A stretch of 64,000 nt of DNA, from positions 5,834,501 to 5,898,500 of the forward strand of contig NZ_CP044543.1 in NCBI RefSeq assembly GCF_008932115.1, in the 5' to 3' direction. Position 1 is the stretch's first letter; each line of letters begins with the position of its first letter. The DNA is from Bradyrhizobium betae (lineage in GTDB: Bacteria > Pseudomonadota > Alphaproteobacteria > Rhizobiales > Xanthobacteraceae). Under the pieces are notes generated by a model. The model ran no database searches and was not told the origin of the DNA. It worked only from the letters and a program-made list of their open reading frames with translations. Below are positions 25,863-35,354 of the stretch, one piece after another. The translations under genes and the position numbers were made by a program.

Positions 25863-26955
25863 CTAACTCAACACCCCCACCACCGCGCCCATCAAACACG
25901 TCGTCAGCGTCCCCGACACGATCGACTTCAATCCCAGCGCGTTGATCTCCTCACGCCGCTCCGGCGCCATCACCCCCAAGCCGCCGATCATGATGCCGAG
26001 GCTGGCGAAGTTGGCGAAGCCGCACATCGCGTAGAGCATGATCAGGCGCGAGCGCGGATCGAGTGTACCCGGCGGCAGCTTCGAGAAGTCGACATAGGCG
26101 ATCAGCTCGTTGAGCACGGTCTTGGTGCCCATCAGGCTGCCGGCGGTCACCGCCTGATCCCATGGCAATCCCATCAGCCAGCACACCGGCGCCATCACGA
26201 GGCCGAGCAGGCGCTGCAGCGAGATTGCGGCGCCGCCAATATTCGGCAGCAGGCCGAGCATGGCATTGACGAGATAGACCAGCGCCACCAGCACCAGCAG
26301 CATCGCGACGATGTTGATCAGCAGCTCGATCCCCGCGCCGGTGCCCTTCACGATCGCATCCATCGTGCTGGAAATCTCCATCTCGGGATCCGCCAGCGCG
26401 CCGCCGGTGCGCTTGTCGCTCGTCTCGGGCACCATGATCAGGCTGACGAGGATCGCGGCCGGCGCGCCCAGCACGGAGGCGATGACGAAATGCGCGGCCG
26501 CATCAGGAATGAGAGGAGCAAGGAGCGTCGCATAGAGCACCAGCACCGTGCCGGCGATGCCGGCCATGCCGCCGGTCATCACCACAAACAACTCGCTGCG
26601 GGTCATCTGCGCCAGATACGGGCGGACGAACAGCGGTGCCTCCACCATTCCGAGGAAGATGTTGGCGGCGGTCGACAGCCCGACCGCGCCGCCGACGCCA
26701 AGCGTCCGCTCCAGCAGCCAGGCCATGCCGCGCACGATCGGCGGCAGCACGCGCCAATAGAACAGCAGCGTCGTCAGCACGCTCATGACCAGCACGATCG
26801 GCAGCGCCTGGAACGCCAGGATGAAATCGGCGCCAGGCACCTTCAAATCGAACGGCAGGGCGCCGCCGCCGACATAACCGAACACGAAGGACGAGCCGGC
26901 GCGCGAGGCCGCCGAGATCGCGCCGACCGCGTCGTTGATGGCGCCGAAAGCGACC
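25863..26955 (-). pseudogene. Concentrative nucleoside transporter (CNT), 5' end missing
   Basis: About 363 codons of a CNT/NupC-family nucleoside:cation symporter remain. Gate and core segments are intact: RAGSSFVFGYVGGG, LSTAANIFLGMVEAPLFVRP, TGGMAGIAGTVLVLYA, TVLNELIAYVDF and YAMCGFANFASLGIMIGGLG. Family members of about 420 residues have another two membrane helices before this point, and these are absent. Homology stops near 26955, where the sequence changes to the 5'-less MFS gene on the other strand. An open frame continues to an ATG at 26978 but without family sequence or a ribosome binding site. The junction is approximate. Confidence 0.8.
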
Positions 26956-27897
26956 GCGCTCCATCTCGGTGTCATCACCTATCTCGGCGCGGTCAGCGAG
27001 GTGCAGATCTTCATCGCGACCTTCGTGCTTGGCATTGCCGGCGCGTTCGAAAGCCCGACTACCGCGGCGCTGTTGCCGCTGATCGCGCCGCAGGGATCGC
27101 TGCAGCGCGCGACGGCGGTCGCGAGCGGTGCGGGGCAGGTTGCGACCATCACGGGACCGGCGCTCGGCGGCTTCGCCTACGCGATCGCGCCGCATCTTGC
27201 CTATGCCGTGATGCTGCTGTTCTGGATTTTCGGGATGATCCTGACCGGCTTCATCCGGCCGCGACCGCAGGCGGTGGCCAAGGAGGGCACCGACTCGGAC
27301 AACATCTTTGCCGGCGTCCGCTTCATCCGCAGCAATCCCGCCATCCTCGGCACCATCTCGCTCGATCTGTTCGCGGTGCTGTTCGGCGGCGTCACCGCGC
27401 TGCTGCCGATCTATGCCCGCGACATTCTCCAGACCGGTCCGATGGGGCTCGGGATATTGCGCGCCGCGCCGGCGGTCGGTGCGCTGCTGATGACGATGGT
27501 GCTGGCGCGTCACGCCATCTCGCGCCACGTGGGCCTGCGCATGTTCCAGGCCGTGATCGTGTTCGGTCTCGCCACGATCGTGTTCGCGCTGTCGTCCTGG
27601 ATGTGGCTGTCGGTGCTCTCGCTGGCGATTTTGGGAGCCGCCGACACCATCAGCGTCGTGATCCGCTTCTCCCTGGTGCAGCTTTCGACGCCCGACGAGA
27701 TGCGCGGCCGCGTCGGCGCGGTGAATTTCCTCTTCATCAACGCCTCCAACCAGCTCGGCCAGTTCGAGAGCGGCGTGGCGGCAGCCCTGCTCGGCGCCAT
27801 GCCGGCCGCCGTACTCGGCGGCGTCGCGACCGTCGCGGTCGCGCTGCTATGGATGAAGCTGTTTCCGAGCCTGCGGCAGGTGGAGAGCCTGGAGTAG
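26950..27897 (+). pseudogene. MFS transporter (EntS/MFS_3-like), 5' end missing
   Basis: About 315 codons of a 410-420-residue MFS exporter. The first homologous residues are LGVITYLGAVSEVQIFIATFVLGIAGAFESP, which corresponds to the third to fourth helix of the family; helices 1-3 and the loop motif between helices 2 and 3 are gone. The rest is intact, including GQVATITGPALGGFAYAI, FAGVRFIRSNPAILGTISLD and PDEMRGRVGAVNFLFINASNQ. An ATG at 26938 opens the frame but has no ribosome binding site. It is joined head to head with the truncated CNT gene. Confidence 0.8.
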
Positions 27898-27904
27898 CGG
27901 GAAG

Positions 27905-28044
27905 TCTCGTGTCCGGGCCGCGGTGCAGCGCGCAGCGGTGCGCCGCAGAGCCGGGACCTTGAAAGCCAAGAACGAGATCGCGGAGGCATGGGCCCCGGCT
28001 CAGCAGCGCGTCATTGCATGCCGCGCTGCGTCCGGGGCACGAGA
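27905..28044. repeat. Inverted repeat element, TCTCGTGTCCGGG type
   Basis: The ends TCTCGTGTCCGGG and TCCGGGGCACGAGA form inverted copies; the inside holds a GC-rich hairpin (CGCGGTGCAGCGCGCAGCGG). It sits between the MFS fragment and the SDR gene, which converge. Confidence 0.75.
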
Positions 28045-28051
28045 GCGGCGA

Positions 28052-28810
28052 CTAGCCCCGTCCGACGAACGGCATCTTGGTGGCCATGACCGTCATGGTC
28101 AGCACGTTGGCATCGAGCGGCAGGCCGGCCATGTAGGCGACGGCATCGCCGACCGCCTTGGCGTCCATGCGCGGCTCGTGCTTCATCGTGCCGTCGGGTT
28201 GCATGACGCCAGGGCCGGCGACCATGCGGTCGGTCATCGGCGTCGCGGCGTTGCCGATGTCGACCTGGCCGACCGCGATGTCGTACATGCGCCCGTCGAG
28301 GTTGGACGCCTTGGTCAGGCCCGTGATGGCGTGCTTGGTCGAGGTGTAGGCGGCCGAGAACGGCCGCGGCGCGTGCGCCGAGATCGAGCCGTTGTTGATG
28401 ATGCGGCCGCCGCGCGGGGACTGGTCCTTCATGATGCGGAAGGCGTGCTGGGTGCACAGGAACGGGCCGGTGAGGTTGGTGTTCACCACCGCCTGCCACT
28501 GCTCGAGGCTGAGATCCTCGAAGTTCACCGGCGGCGCGCCCATGCCGGCATTGTTGAACAGCACGTCGAGCCGGCCGTAGGTTGCCTTCACCTTGTCGAA
28601 CAGCGCGGCGACCGAGTCCGGCTTGGTCATGTCGGCGGTGACGCACAGGCTCTTGCCGGCGAGGCCGAGCTTGGCGGTCTCCTCGAGCATGTCGAGCCGG
28701 CGTCCGACGAGCACCACGGTGAAGCCGATGTTCATCAGCGCCAGCGACGCCGCGCGGCCGACACCGGTGCCTGCGCCCGTCACCACTGCGATCTTGTTTG
28801 CTTCACTCAT
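28052..28810 (-). CDS. Short-chain dehydrogenase/reductase (SDR)
   Basis: A 252-residue SDR with cofactor motif [16 protein letters not shown] motif FNNAGMGAP, and catalytic Ser in [11 protein letters not shown] with YTSTK. Residue Arg after the glycine motif (VGRRLDML) favours NADP(H). It starts 26 bases after the Anbu stop and has AGGAAACG before the ATG, so it may be the last gene of the Anbu transcript, but SDR genes are not a standard part of Anbu islands. Substrate unknown. Confidence 0.9.
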   Translation of the reverse strand: MSEANKIAVVTGAGTGVGRAASLALMNIGFTVVLVGRRLDMLEETAKLGLAGKSLCVTADMTKPDSVAALFDKVKATYGRLDVLFNNAGMGAPPVNFEDLSLEQWQAVVNTNLTGPFLCTQHAFRIMKDQSPRGGRIINNGSISAHAPRPFSAAYTSTKHAITGLTKASNLDGRMYDIAVGQVDIGNAATPMTDRMVAGPGVMQPDGTMKHEPRMDAKAVGDAVAYMAGLPLDANVLTMTVMATKMPFVGRG

Positions 28811-28836
28811 CGTTTCCTGCCTTTTCTCTTAAGCTG

Positions 28837-29595
28837 TCAGGTTTTCGGTTCTTTTTCGTTCTTGTAGGGCGGCCGCGGAATGTTCTGATGCGCGGCACGC
28901 AGCGCCGCCGACCAGCGCGAGCGCAGATCGTGGAAATAGGGCTCGCCGGCCTCGATGCGGTGGTTGAGATCGGCATCGCAGGCATCCGCCCGCACCACCA
29001 GCACGTCGATCGGCAGGCCGACGCCGAGATTGGAGCGCATGGTCGAGTCCATCGAGATCAGGCCGGTCTTCAGCGCTTCGTAGAGCTCGACGTCGTAATG
29101 CATGGCGCGGTCGAGCACCGGCTTGCCGTATTTATGCTCGCCGATCTGCAGGTAAGGCGTGTCGGTGGTGCACTCGATGAAATTGCCGGCCGTGTAGACC
29201 ATGAAGAGGCGCATCCGCGCGCCCTTGATCTGGCCGCCGAACAGGAAGGAGACGTCGAACGAGACGTCCTCGGACTTCAGCGCCGGCCCTTCGGTCGCGT
29301 GCACGGCCCGGATCGCCCGGCCGATGCGCTGGGCGGCCTGGAACATGGTGGGCGCGTTCATCAGCGTCTCGATCTCGCCCGTGTTGGGGTCTTCCAGACC
29401 CTCGGTGAGGGTGGAGAGCACCGACTGGCTGATGGCAAGGTTGCCGGCGCTGGCGATCGCCATGATGCGGTCGCCGGGCTTGGAGAAGATGTGCAGCTTG
29501 CGGAAGGTCGAGACGTTGTCGAGGCCGGCATTGGTGCGGGTGTCGGCGATCATCACCAGACCGTCCCGAACCAGGATTCCGCAACAATAGGTCAT
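28837..29595 (-). CDS. Anbu-type proteasome-related peptidase
   Basis: A 252-residue Ntn-hydrolase of the Anbu (bacterial proteasome homologue) family. After loss of Met the protein would start TYCCGILVRDGLVMIADTRTNAG, so Thr1 is the nucleophile, with Asp17 (IADTRTN) and Lys32 (TFRKLH) in the proteasome-like positions. SAGNLAISQSV and the C-terminal PIDVLVVRAD strand fit the fold. Anbu rings are known structurally but their in vivo substrate is not. The genes upstream on this strand (CMD protein, transglutaminase, alpha-E, ATP-grasp) form the known Anbu neighbourhood. Confidence 0.92.
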   Translation of the reverse strand: MTYCCGILVRDGLVMIADTRTNAGLDNVSTFRKLHIFSKPGDRIMAIASAGNLAISQSVLSTLTEGLEDPNTGEIETLMNAPTMFQAAQRIGRAIRAVHATEGPALKSEDVSFDVSFLFGGQIKGARMRLFMVYTAGNFIECTTDTPYLQIGEHKYGKPVLDRAMHYDVELYEALKTGLISMDSTMRSNLGVGLPIDVLVVRADACDADLNHRIEAGEPYFHDLRSRWSAALRAAHQNIPRPPYKNEKEPKT

Positions 29596-29676
29596 TTCCG
29601 ATCCCCGAACGCGTTTGCGCGGAATTACTAGCCAATTTCAGGGGGCATGTAACCCCCCGATTCCCCCGGGAAGGTC

Positions 29677-29779
29677 GTCATTCCGGGGCGCGACGAAGTC
29701 GCGAGCCCGGAATCCATTCATCCACCAACTCTGCGGCCTGATGGATTCCGGGCCCACGCTGCGCGCGTCCCGGAATGAC
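29677..29779. repeat. GTCATTCCGGGG-family palindromic repeat (copy 4)
   Basis: Complete copy with both outer ends and the inner pair CCCGGAATCCAT / ATGGATTCCGGG. It separates the CMD-protein gene from Anbu within the island. Confidence 0.9.
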
Positions 29780-29794
29780 AGCGAGGTTTGTCGC

Positions 29795-30202
29795 TCAGTC
29801 CGCGGCATCGACGAGAAACGCCTCGTCGACGGGAACGCCCAGCGCTGTGACCAGCCGGTTCGTCTCCGCGGCCATGCCGATGATGGCGAGCATCTCGCCA
29901 TATTCGGCCTCGGTCATGCCCTTCGCCCGTGCGCCCGCGGTGTGCGAATGGATACAGTAGCTGCAGCCATGCGCCACCGAGACCGCGACATAGATCATTT
30001 CCTTGATCTTGGGATCGAGCGCACCCGGAGCCATCACCTCCTTGATGCTCTCCCAGGTCCGCCGCAGCGTCTTCGGATCGTGCGCCAGCGCGCGCCAGAA
30101 ATTGTTGACGAAGTCCGACTTCCGCACCTTGCGGATGTCGTCGAAAACGGCGCGCGCCTCAGCGGATAGCTCGTCGTCCGAAAGCAGCTTCACGGTCGCC
30201 AT
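29795..30202 (-). CDS. Carboxymuconolactone decarboxylase / AhpD-like protein
   Basis: A 135-residue protein of the CMD/AhpD family. The redox motif is VSVAHGCSYCIHSHTAGARAKG, with CxxC and the following His, so a peroxidase-associated or alkylhydroperoxidase-like activity is likely. GAGGA lies 5 bases before the ATG. It lies within the Anbu island, between Anbu and the transglutaminase gene, 68 bases after the latter. It is not a usual member of that cluster and may be a local insertion. Confidence 0.9.
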   Translation of the reverse strand: MATVKLLSDDELSAEARAVFDDIRKVRKSDFVNNFWRALAHDPKTLRRTWESIKEVMAPGALDPKIKEMIYVAVSVAHGCSYCIHSHTAGARAKGMTEAEYGEMLAIIGMAAETNRLVTALGVPVDEAFLVDAAD

Positions 30203-30270
30203 GGGGGTCCTCGCAGGGTCTGATCTGACCCTGCGACTGTAGCACGGCTCACACGGTCATCCGGCTGCGC

Positions 30271-31119
30271 TTAAGTCTGCCGCTGAGACTGCGATTGCGA
30301 CTGGCCGCCGCGACCGGCCTGCTCGACCTTGACGGCGACCGTCAGCGTCTCCGCGCCGCCGCCATAGCGGGTGCCGCGCACGGGTGCCGCGCCGAGATAA
30401 TCGAGCCCGATCGCGACACGGACATGGGCATCGGTGGTGCAGATGCTGTTGGCGGGATCGAAGCCGACCCAGCCGAGATCAGCCACGTAGGCCTCCGCCC
30501 AGGCATGGCCCGCGTCCTGATACACCGTGCCGTCGGCGCGCAGGAAATGGCCGGAAACGAAGCGCGCCGGCACGCCGCCGCTGCGGGCGCAGGCGATGAA
30601 GATATGCGCGTAGTCCTGGCAGACACCGCGCTTGAGCGTGAACGCCTCGGCCGCCGAGGTGCCGCTGTTGGTCGGATCCTCGTCGAAGGTCATGTGGTCG
30701 CCGATCTCGGTCATCAGCGTGTGCAGGAAGCCGAGCGTGTCGCTTTCGGCTTCGCTGCGCAACTGGCGCGCCACCGCCGCCATCGCCGGATTGACCTCGG
30801 TCAGTTCGGTGGTGCGCAGGAACATGTCGGCCGGAAAGCGCTCGTCGGCGCCGCGCAGCACGCCGCCGGTGTCATGGGTCTCGATCAGGCCCTCGGCGAT
30901 GATCTTGATGTCGCCGACGGGGCCGCAGGACAGTACGTGGGTGACGTTGCCGAATGCGTCCTCATGGGTATCGAGCTTGGTATCGGTGGAGACGTCGATC
31001 TGCCACTCCGCGACGTATTGTCCGTCATGGCTGCACGGTGTCATGCGCAGGATCTGGATCACGCTGGTGGCCGGCGGCTCGTAGCGATAGGTCGTGGTGT
31101 GCTGGATTCGCAGGCGCAT
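30271..31119 (-). CDS. Transglutaminase-like cysteine protease (Anbu-associated)
   Basis: A 282-residue protein. An N-terminal beta domain (MRLRIQHTTTYRYEPPATSV, to about residue 80) precedes a transglutaminase core with the triad Cys in KRGVCQDYAHIF, His in DAGHAWAEAYV and Asp in WVGFDPANS. Bacterial members of this type are predicted peptidases or amide-forming enzymes. It is a regular neighbour of alpha-E and circularly permuted ATP-grasp genes. A palindromic repeat splits it from the alpha-E gene. The C-terminus ends in a Gln/Ser-rich tail (GGQSQSQSQRQT). Confidence 0.92.
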   Translation of the reverse strand: MRLRIQHTTTYRYEPPATSVIQILRMTPCSHDGQYVAEWQIDVSTDTKLDTHEDAFGNVTHVLSCGPVGDIKIIAEGLIETHDTGGVLRGADERFPADMFLRTTELTEVNPAMAAVARQLRSEAESDTLGFLHTLMTEIGDHMTFDEDPTNSGTSAAEAFTLKRGVCQDYAHIFIACARSGGVPARFVSGHFLRADGTVYQDAGHAWAEAYVADLGWVGFDPANSICTTDAHVRVAIGLDYLGAAPVRGTRYGGGAETLTVAVKVEQAGRGGQSQSQSQRQT

Positions 31120-31133
31120 GGTGTTTCTGGGCC

Positions 31134-31212
31134 GGTCATGGGGATGGCGCGAAGCGCCAGACCCGGAATCTCGAGATTCCGGGTTCGATGCTTCGCATCG
31201 CCCCGGAATGAC
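31134..31212. repeat. GTCATTCCGGGG-family palindromic repeat, degenerate left end (copy 5)
   Basis: The right end CCCCGGAATGAC is intact; the left end reads GGTCATGGGGATGGCGC. An inner palindrome CCCGGAATCTCGAGATTCCGGG is perfect. Confidence 0.8.
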
Positions 31213-31236
31213 GAAGGGTGAGTGGTTCGGTCTTGA

Positions 31237-32181
31237 CTAGATCAAATACTGCTTCGTGATGATTTCGCCCAGCCTGGAATTGTCCGCGATGAATTCCTGA
31301 ATGAATTCATGCACGCCATGCTGGAAAATGTCGTTCATATTGCTGTGTTCGAGCCGGTTGCGGATGCCGCGGGCGTGGCGCTGGGCCGGGCCCTGGCGGC
31401 CGTAGGCGACGCCGATCTGGTCGAGATTGCGCACGAGGTTGCCGTAGCAGCTCGCCAGCGACCGCGGCAGCGTGTCGTTGAGGATGAGAAGATCGGCGAT
31501 CAGCCAGGGCTTCAGCGTCTCGCGATAGACCCAGTGATAGGCCGTCAGCGCCGAGACCGAGCGCAGGATCGAGGTCCACTGGTAGAAGTCGAGCGGGCCG
31601 CCGACATGCTCTTCCTCGGGCAGCAGCACGTGGTACTTCACGTCGAGAATGCGCGCGGTGTTGTCGGCGCGCTCGAGATGCAGGCCCATCCGCGAAAACC
31701 AGTAGGCGTCGTTGCGCAGCATGGTCCGGTAGGCCGAGCCGTCGAAGCGCAGCGAGGTCTCCTGGACGAAGCGCAGGAATTTGGCGAGTTCCTCGCGCGT
31801 CGACGTGCCCTTGCTCCAGACCTCCTGCAATTCGATCCAGGCCGAGTTGATGGTGTCCCACATCTCGCTGGTGAGCGCGGTGCGCACCGAGCGCGAGTTG
31901 AGCCGCGCCGCCTCGATGCAGTTCCGGATCGAGGACGGGTTGTTCGCCGAGAACGAGAGGTATTCGACGACGTTGTGCTCGTTGGCTTCCTGGTACTGCT
32001 GATAGAAGCTCGCGGCGACGCCGGCGGTCAGCAGCGCCGAGTCCCATTCGTTGGTCTTGCCGATATAGGCGGCGGGCAGCGCGGTGACGCGCAAGGTCGC
32101 GTCGATGGTGCGCGCGAGATATTCGGCCCGTTCGACGTAGCGGGCGAGCCAGTAGAGGTTTTCGGCGGTACGCGACAGCAT
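31237..32181 (-). CDS. Alpha-E domain protein
   Basis: A 314-residue, almost wholly alpha-helical protein of the alpha-E family (DUF403). Conserved family segments are LSRTAENLYWLARYVERAEYLART at the start, SSIRNCIEAARLNSRSVR, YWFSRMGLHLERADNTARILDVKYH in the middle and IRNRLEHSNMNDIFQHG. No activity is proven; it always travels with the circularly permuted ATP-grasp enzyme and is thought to help it. Only 4 bases separate it from that gene, so they are co-transcribed. Confidence 0.93.
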   Translation of the reverse strand: MLSRTAENLYWLARYVERAEYLARTIDATLRVTALPAAYIGKTNEWDSALLTAGVAASFYQQYQEANEHNVVEYLSFSANNPSSIRNCIEAARLNSRSVRTALTSEMWDTINSAWIELQEVWSKGTSTREELAKFLRFVQETSLRFDGSAYRTMLRNDAYWFSRMGLHLERADNTARILDVKYHVLLPEEEHVGGPLDFYQWTSILRSVSALTAYHWVYRETLKPWLIADLLILNDTLPRSLASCYGNLVRNLDQIGVAYGRQGPAQRHARGIRNRLEHSNMNDIFQHGVHEFIQEFIADNSRLGEIITKQYLI

Positions 32182-32185
32182 CTGA

Positions 32186-33604
32186 CTACTCGTCCAGGAT
32201 CCAGGTGTCTTTGGTGCCGCCGCCCTGGCTCGAATTCACCACCAGGGAGCCTTCCTTCAGCGCAACGCGGGTCAGCCCGCCGGGCACGATCGTCGTGGTC
32301 TTGCTGCCGGTGAGCACGAAGGGCCGCAAATCGACGTGGCGCGGCGCGAGGCCGGATGCCGTGCAGGTCGGGCAGGTCGAGAGCGCCAGCGTCGGCTGCG
32401 CGATGAAGCCTTCCGGCTCGCGCTTGAGCTTTTCCCGGAACGCCTCGATGGTCGCCTTCGTCGCGGCGGGGCCGATCAGCATGCCGTAGCCGCCGGAGCC
32501 GTGCACTTCCTTGACGACGAGCTCGCTCAGATTGTCCAGCACATAAGCGAGATCCTTCGGCTCGCGGCAGCGCCAGGTCGGCACGTTCTTCAGGATCGGC
32601 TCCTCGCCGAGATAGAACTTCACGATGTCGGGCATGTAGGAGTAGATCGCCTTGTCGTCGGCGATGCCGGTGCCGACGGCGTTGGCGAGCGTGATGTTGC
32701 CGGCCGCGTAGGCCGACATCAGCCCGGGCACGCCGAGCACGGAGTCGGGGCGGAAGGTGAGGGGATCGATGAAATCGTCGTCGACGCGGCGGTAGATCAC
32801 GTCGACCCGCTTCAGCCCCTCGGTCGTCCGCATGAACACTTCGTTGTTCTTGATGATGAGGTCGCGTCCCTCGACCAGCTCGATGCCGAGCTTGTCGGCG
32901 AGGAAGGAGTGCTCGTAATAGGCCGAGTTGTAGACGCCCGGCGTCAGCAGCGCGACCGTCGGCTCGCCGGAGGCGCCCTGTGGGGCGACCGAGCGAAGCG
33001 CGGAGAGCAGCTCGTCCGGATAGCGCTCGACCGGCGCCACCCGGTGGCGGGCGAACAGATCCGGAAACAACCGCATCATGATCTCGCGGTTTTCCAGCAT
33101 GTAGGACACGCCGGACGGCGTGCGTGCGTTGTCCTCCAGCACGATGAAGTCCTCGGCGTCGACCCGGACGATGTCGATGCCGGCGATGTGCACGTACACG
33201 TCGTGCGGCACCTGCTGGCCGTTCATCTCGGGGCGGAATACCGGGTTCTGGAAGATCAAATCGTCGGGCACGATCCCGGCGCGCAGGATGTCGCGGCCGT
33301 GATAGATGTCGCGCAGGAACATGTTGAGCGCGCGCACGCGCTGCTTCAGGCCCTTCTCCAGCAGCGCCCATTCCTTGCCGGACATGATCCGCGGGATCAC
33401 GTCGAAGGGGATCAGGCGCTCGGTGGATTCGGAATCGCCATAGACGGCAAAGGTGATGCCGATGCGGCGGAACAGGAGCTCGGCTTCCTGGCGGCGATAT
33501 TCGAGCGCCTCGGGAGGCGTCTCCTTGAGCCAGCGCGCCAGCTCTTGATAGGCGGGGCGAAGGTCCCCGCCGGGAATGTTCATTTCGTCAAACGCGACTG
33601 CCAT
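32186..33604 (-). CDS. Circularly permuted ATP-grasp enzyme (type 2), predicted peptide/amide ligase
   Basis: A 472-residue protein of the circularly permuted ATP-grasp type 2 family (DUF404/DUF407-like). Recognised parts are GKEWALLEKGLKQRVRALNMFLRDIYHG, DVYVHIAGIDIVRVDAEDFIVLEDNARTPSGVSYML, NEVFMRTTEGLKRVDVIYRRVDDDFIDP and the ATP-site loop VHGSGGYGMLIGP. Members are predicted to form amide bonds. The ATG at 33604 matches the usual family length and start; upstream in-frame codons lack homology. It is the first gene of the Anbu island, transcribed from the region 33605-33884. Confidence 0.92.
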   Translation of the reverse strand: MAVAFDEMNIPGGDLRPAYQELARWLKETPPEALEYRRQEAELLFRRIGITFAVYGDSESTERLIPFDVIPRIMSGKEWALLEKGLKQRVRALNMFLRDIYHGRDILRAGIVPDDLIFQNPVFRPEMNGQQVPHDVYVHIAGIDIVRVDAEDFIVLEDNARTPSGVSYMLENREIMMRLFPDLFARHRVAPVERYPDELLSALRSVAPQGASGEPTVALLTPGVYNSAYYEHSFLADKLGIELVEGRDLIIKNNEVFMRTTEGLKRVDVIYRRVDDDFIDPLTFRPDSVLGVPGLMSAYAAGNITLANAVGTGIADDKAIYSYMPDIVKFYLGEEPILKNVPTWRCREPKDLAYVLDNLSELVVKEVHGSGGYGMLIGPAATKATIEAFREKLKREPEGFIAQPTLALSTCPTCTASGLAPRHVDLRPFVLTGSKTTTIVPGGLTRVALKEGSLVVNSSQGGGTKDTWILDE

Positions 33605-33884
33605 AGATCCCGACTGTTCTCCCCCAGGCGTTGCGCCAATGGTCAGGTCGAGAGGTCCCAGTGTGGATCGCAACGTCCTGTGGCCATGCCTGACAGTGCA
33701 TGACTTACCCGGGTGGTAGCAAGGGCCGGGCCAGCGCGATAAGCATGGACTGACAGCATTTGCCGGGGATGGCCGGCGGCTTGCCTGAAAAAATGGCTGA
33801 GGACTGCTTATTTCGGCAGCAAAACCGCGTGACTTCAACGCGTTACCTCGGCAAAGTCGGGCCGATAGGTGAGGGACTTAAGGC

Positions 33885-34622
33885 ATGAGCGAGATCGTCA
33901 CGGCGGGCATTCTGGTCATCGGGGATGAAATCCTGTCCGGCCGGACCAAGGACAAGAATATCGGCTTCATCGCCGAATACCTGACCAATATCGGCATCGA
34001 CCTCAAGGAAGTCCGGGTCGTTTCCGACGACGAGGCCGACATCATCGCCGCGTTGGATGCGCTGCGGCATCGCTACACCTATGTGTTCACCACCGGCGGC
34101 ATCGGGCCGACCCACGACGACATCACCGCCGACAGCGTCGCCAAGGCCTTCGGCGTCGGCATCGACCACCATCCGGAGGTGGTCGCCCGCTTTAAGGAGC
34201 GCTGGAGCGAGCAGGACCTCAACGAGGCCCGGCTGCGCATGGCCCGCATCCCCGACGGCGCCGAGCTGATCCAGAGCGCCACCATCCTCGCCCCCGGCTT
34301 CAAGATCGGCAATGTCATCGTCATGGCCGGCGTGCCGTCGATCATGCAGGCGATGATGGACATCGTCTCGCCCAAGCTGAAATCCGGCGTGCGCATGCTG
34401 TCCGAATCGGTCCGCGCCAATGCGCGCGAGGGCGACATCGGCAGTCCGCTGCGGGAAATCGCCGCCGCCCATCCCGACACCATCATCGGCAGCTATCCCT
34501 TCATGGACGAGGAGCAGAAGCCCAACACCAACCTGGTGGTGCGCTCGCGCGATGCGGACAAGCTCGCGGCCGCGATGGCGGCGGTGAAGGACATGCTGGC
34601 GGGATTGAACATCACCCGGTAG
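33885..34622 (+). CDS. CinA/MoaB-like molybdopterin-binding domain protein
   Basis: A 245-residue protein equal to the N-terminal MogA/MoaB-like domain of CinA, without the C-terminal nicotinamide-nucleotide deamidase domain. Motifs are [45 protein letters not shown] and [15 protein letters not shown]. Proteins of this form are often annotated as competence/damage-inducible or as molybdopterin-binding; the CinA N-terminal domain is an ADP-ribose-type pyrophosphatase in other bacteria. AAGG lies close before the ATG. It diverges from the Anbu island and precedes gpt by 28 bases. Confidence 0.9.
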   Translation: MSEIVTAGILVIGDEILSGRTKDKNIGFIAEYLTNIGIDLKEVRVVSDDEADIIAALDALRHRYTYVFTTGGIGPTHDDITADSVAKAFGVGIDHHPEVVARFKERWSEQDLNEARLRMARIPDGAELIQSATILAPGFKIGNVIVMAGVPSIMQAMMDIVSPKLKSGVRMLSESVRANAREGDIGSPLREIAAAHPDTIIGSYPFMDEEQKPNTNLVVRSRDADKLAAAMAAVKDMLAGLNITR

Positions 34623-34650
34623 CTGCCGGCAGACGAAGCAGGAGACGACG

Positions 34651-35178
34651 ATGGCTGGTGACGCACCGGAACTGAGCGCGCAGGAGCGGGCAGGCAGGGC
34701 CTTCCCGGTCTCGTGGGACCAGTTCCATCGGGATTGCCGGGCGCTGACCTGGCGCCTCAACGAGGTAGGCCCGTTCCACGCGGTGATCGCGATCACCCGC
34801 GGCGGCCTGGTGCCGGCTGCGATCGTGGCGCGCGAACTCGGAGTGCGCGTGATCGATACGGTCTGCATCGCCAGCTATGACCACGACAAGCAGGGCGAGC
34901 TCCAGGTGCTCAAGGGCATTTCCGAATCGGCGATGAAGCTCGGCGGCGGCACCGGCAAGGGGCTTTTGATCGTCGACGACCTCGTCGACACCGGCAAGAC
35001 CGGCAGACTGGTGCGCCAGATGCTGCCCGATGCGCATTTCGCCACGGTCTACGCCAAGCCGAAGGGACGGCCGCTGGTAGATACCTTCATTACGGAAGTG
35101 TCGCAGGACACCTGGATCTTCTTCCCCTGGGATACCGCGCTGTCCTACCACCCGCCGCTGCGCGACGGCGCGGCGTGA
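34651..35178 (+). CDS. gpt: Xanthine-guanine phosphoribosyltransferase
   Basis: A 175-residue type I PRTase. The PRPP-binding loop is [18 protein letters not shown] (about residues 108-125) and [21 protein letters not shown] is the N-terminal phosphate-binding part; the C-terminal [15 protein letters not shown] is the purine-binding hood. It salvages xanthine and guanine to nucleotides in the cytosol. AGGAG lies 7 bases before the ATG. The gene follows the CinA-like gene in the same direction and could share its transcript. Confidence 0.93.
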   Translation: MAGDAPELSAQERAGRAFPVSWDQFHRDCRALTWRLNEVGPFHAVIAITRGGLVPAAIVARELGVRVIDTVCIASYDHDKQGELQVLKGISESAMKLGGGTGKGLLIVDDLVDTGKTGRLVRQMLPDAHFATVYAKPKGRPLVDTFITEVSQDTWIFFPWDTALSYHPPLRDGAA

Positions 35179-35187
35179 TCTTTTTCA

Positions 35188-35346
35188 CCTCGCCCCGCTT
35201 GCGGGGAGAGGTCGCGCCGAAGGCGCGGGTGAGGGGGACTCTCCGCGAGTCTAGTTCTCACCGACCTTGTGGAGGCTCCCCCTCATCCCGACCTTCGCAG
35301 CGCGAGCGATAGCTCGTCGCGGCCCCGCAAGCGGGGAGAAGGAGAA
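35188..35346. repeat. Inverted repeat element, CTCGCCCCGCTTGCGGGGAGA type
   Basis: CCCCGCTTGCGGGGAGAGG at the left and CCCCGCAAGCGGGGAGAAGG at the right are each hairpins; GTGAGGGGGA and its inverted partner TCCCCCTCATC lie inside. The right end supplies the AAGGAG ribosome binding site of the next gene. Confidence 0.8.
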
Positions 35347-35354
35347 GAAGCACC

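Noticed and set aside
26938..27897. MFS frame as an intact short transporter
   Set aside because: It has an ATG but lacks the first helices and a ribosome binding site; a nine-helix MFS protein is unlikely to function.
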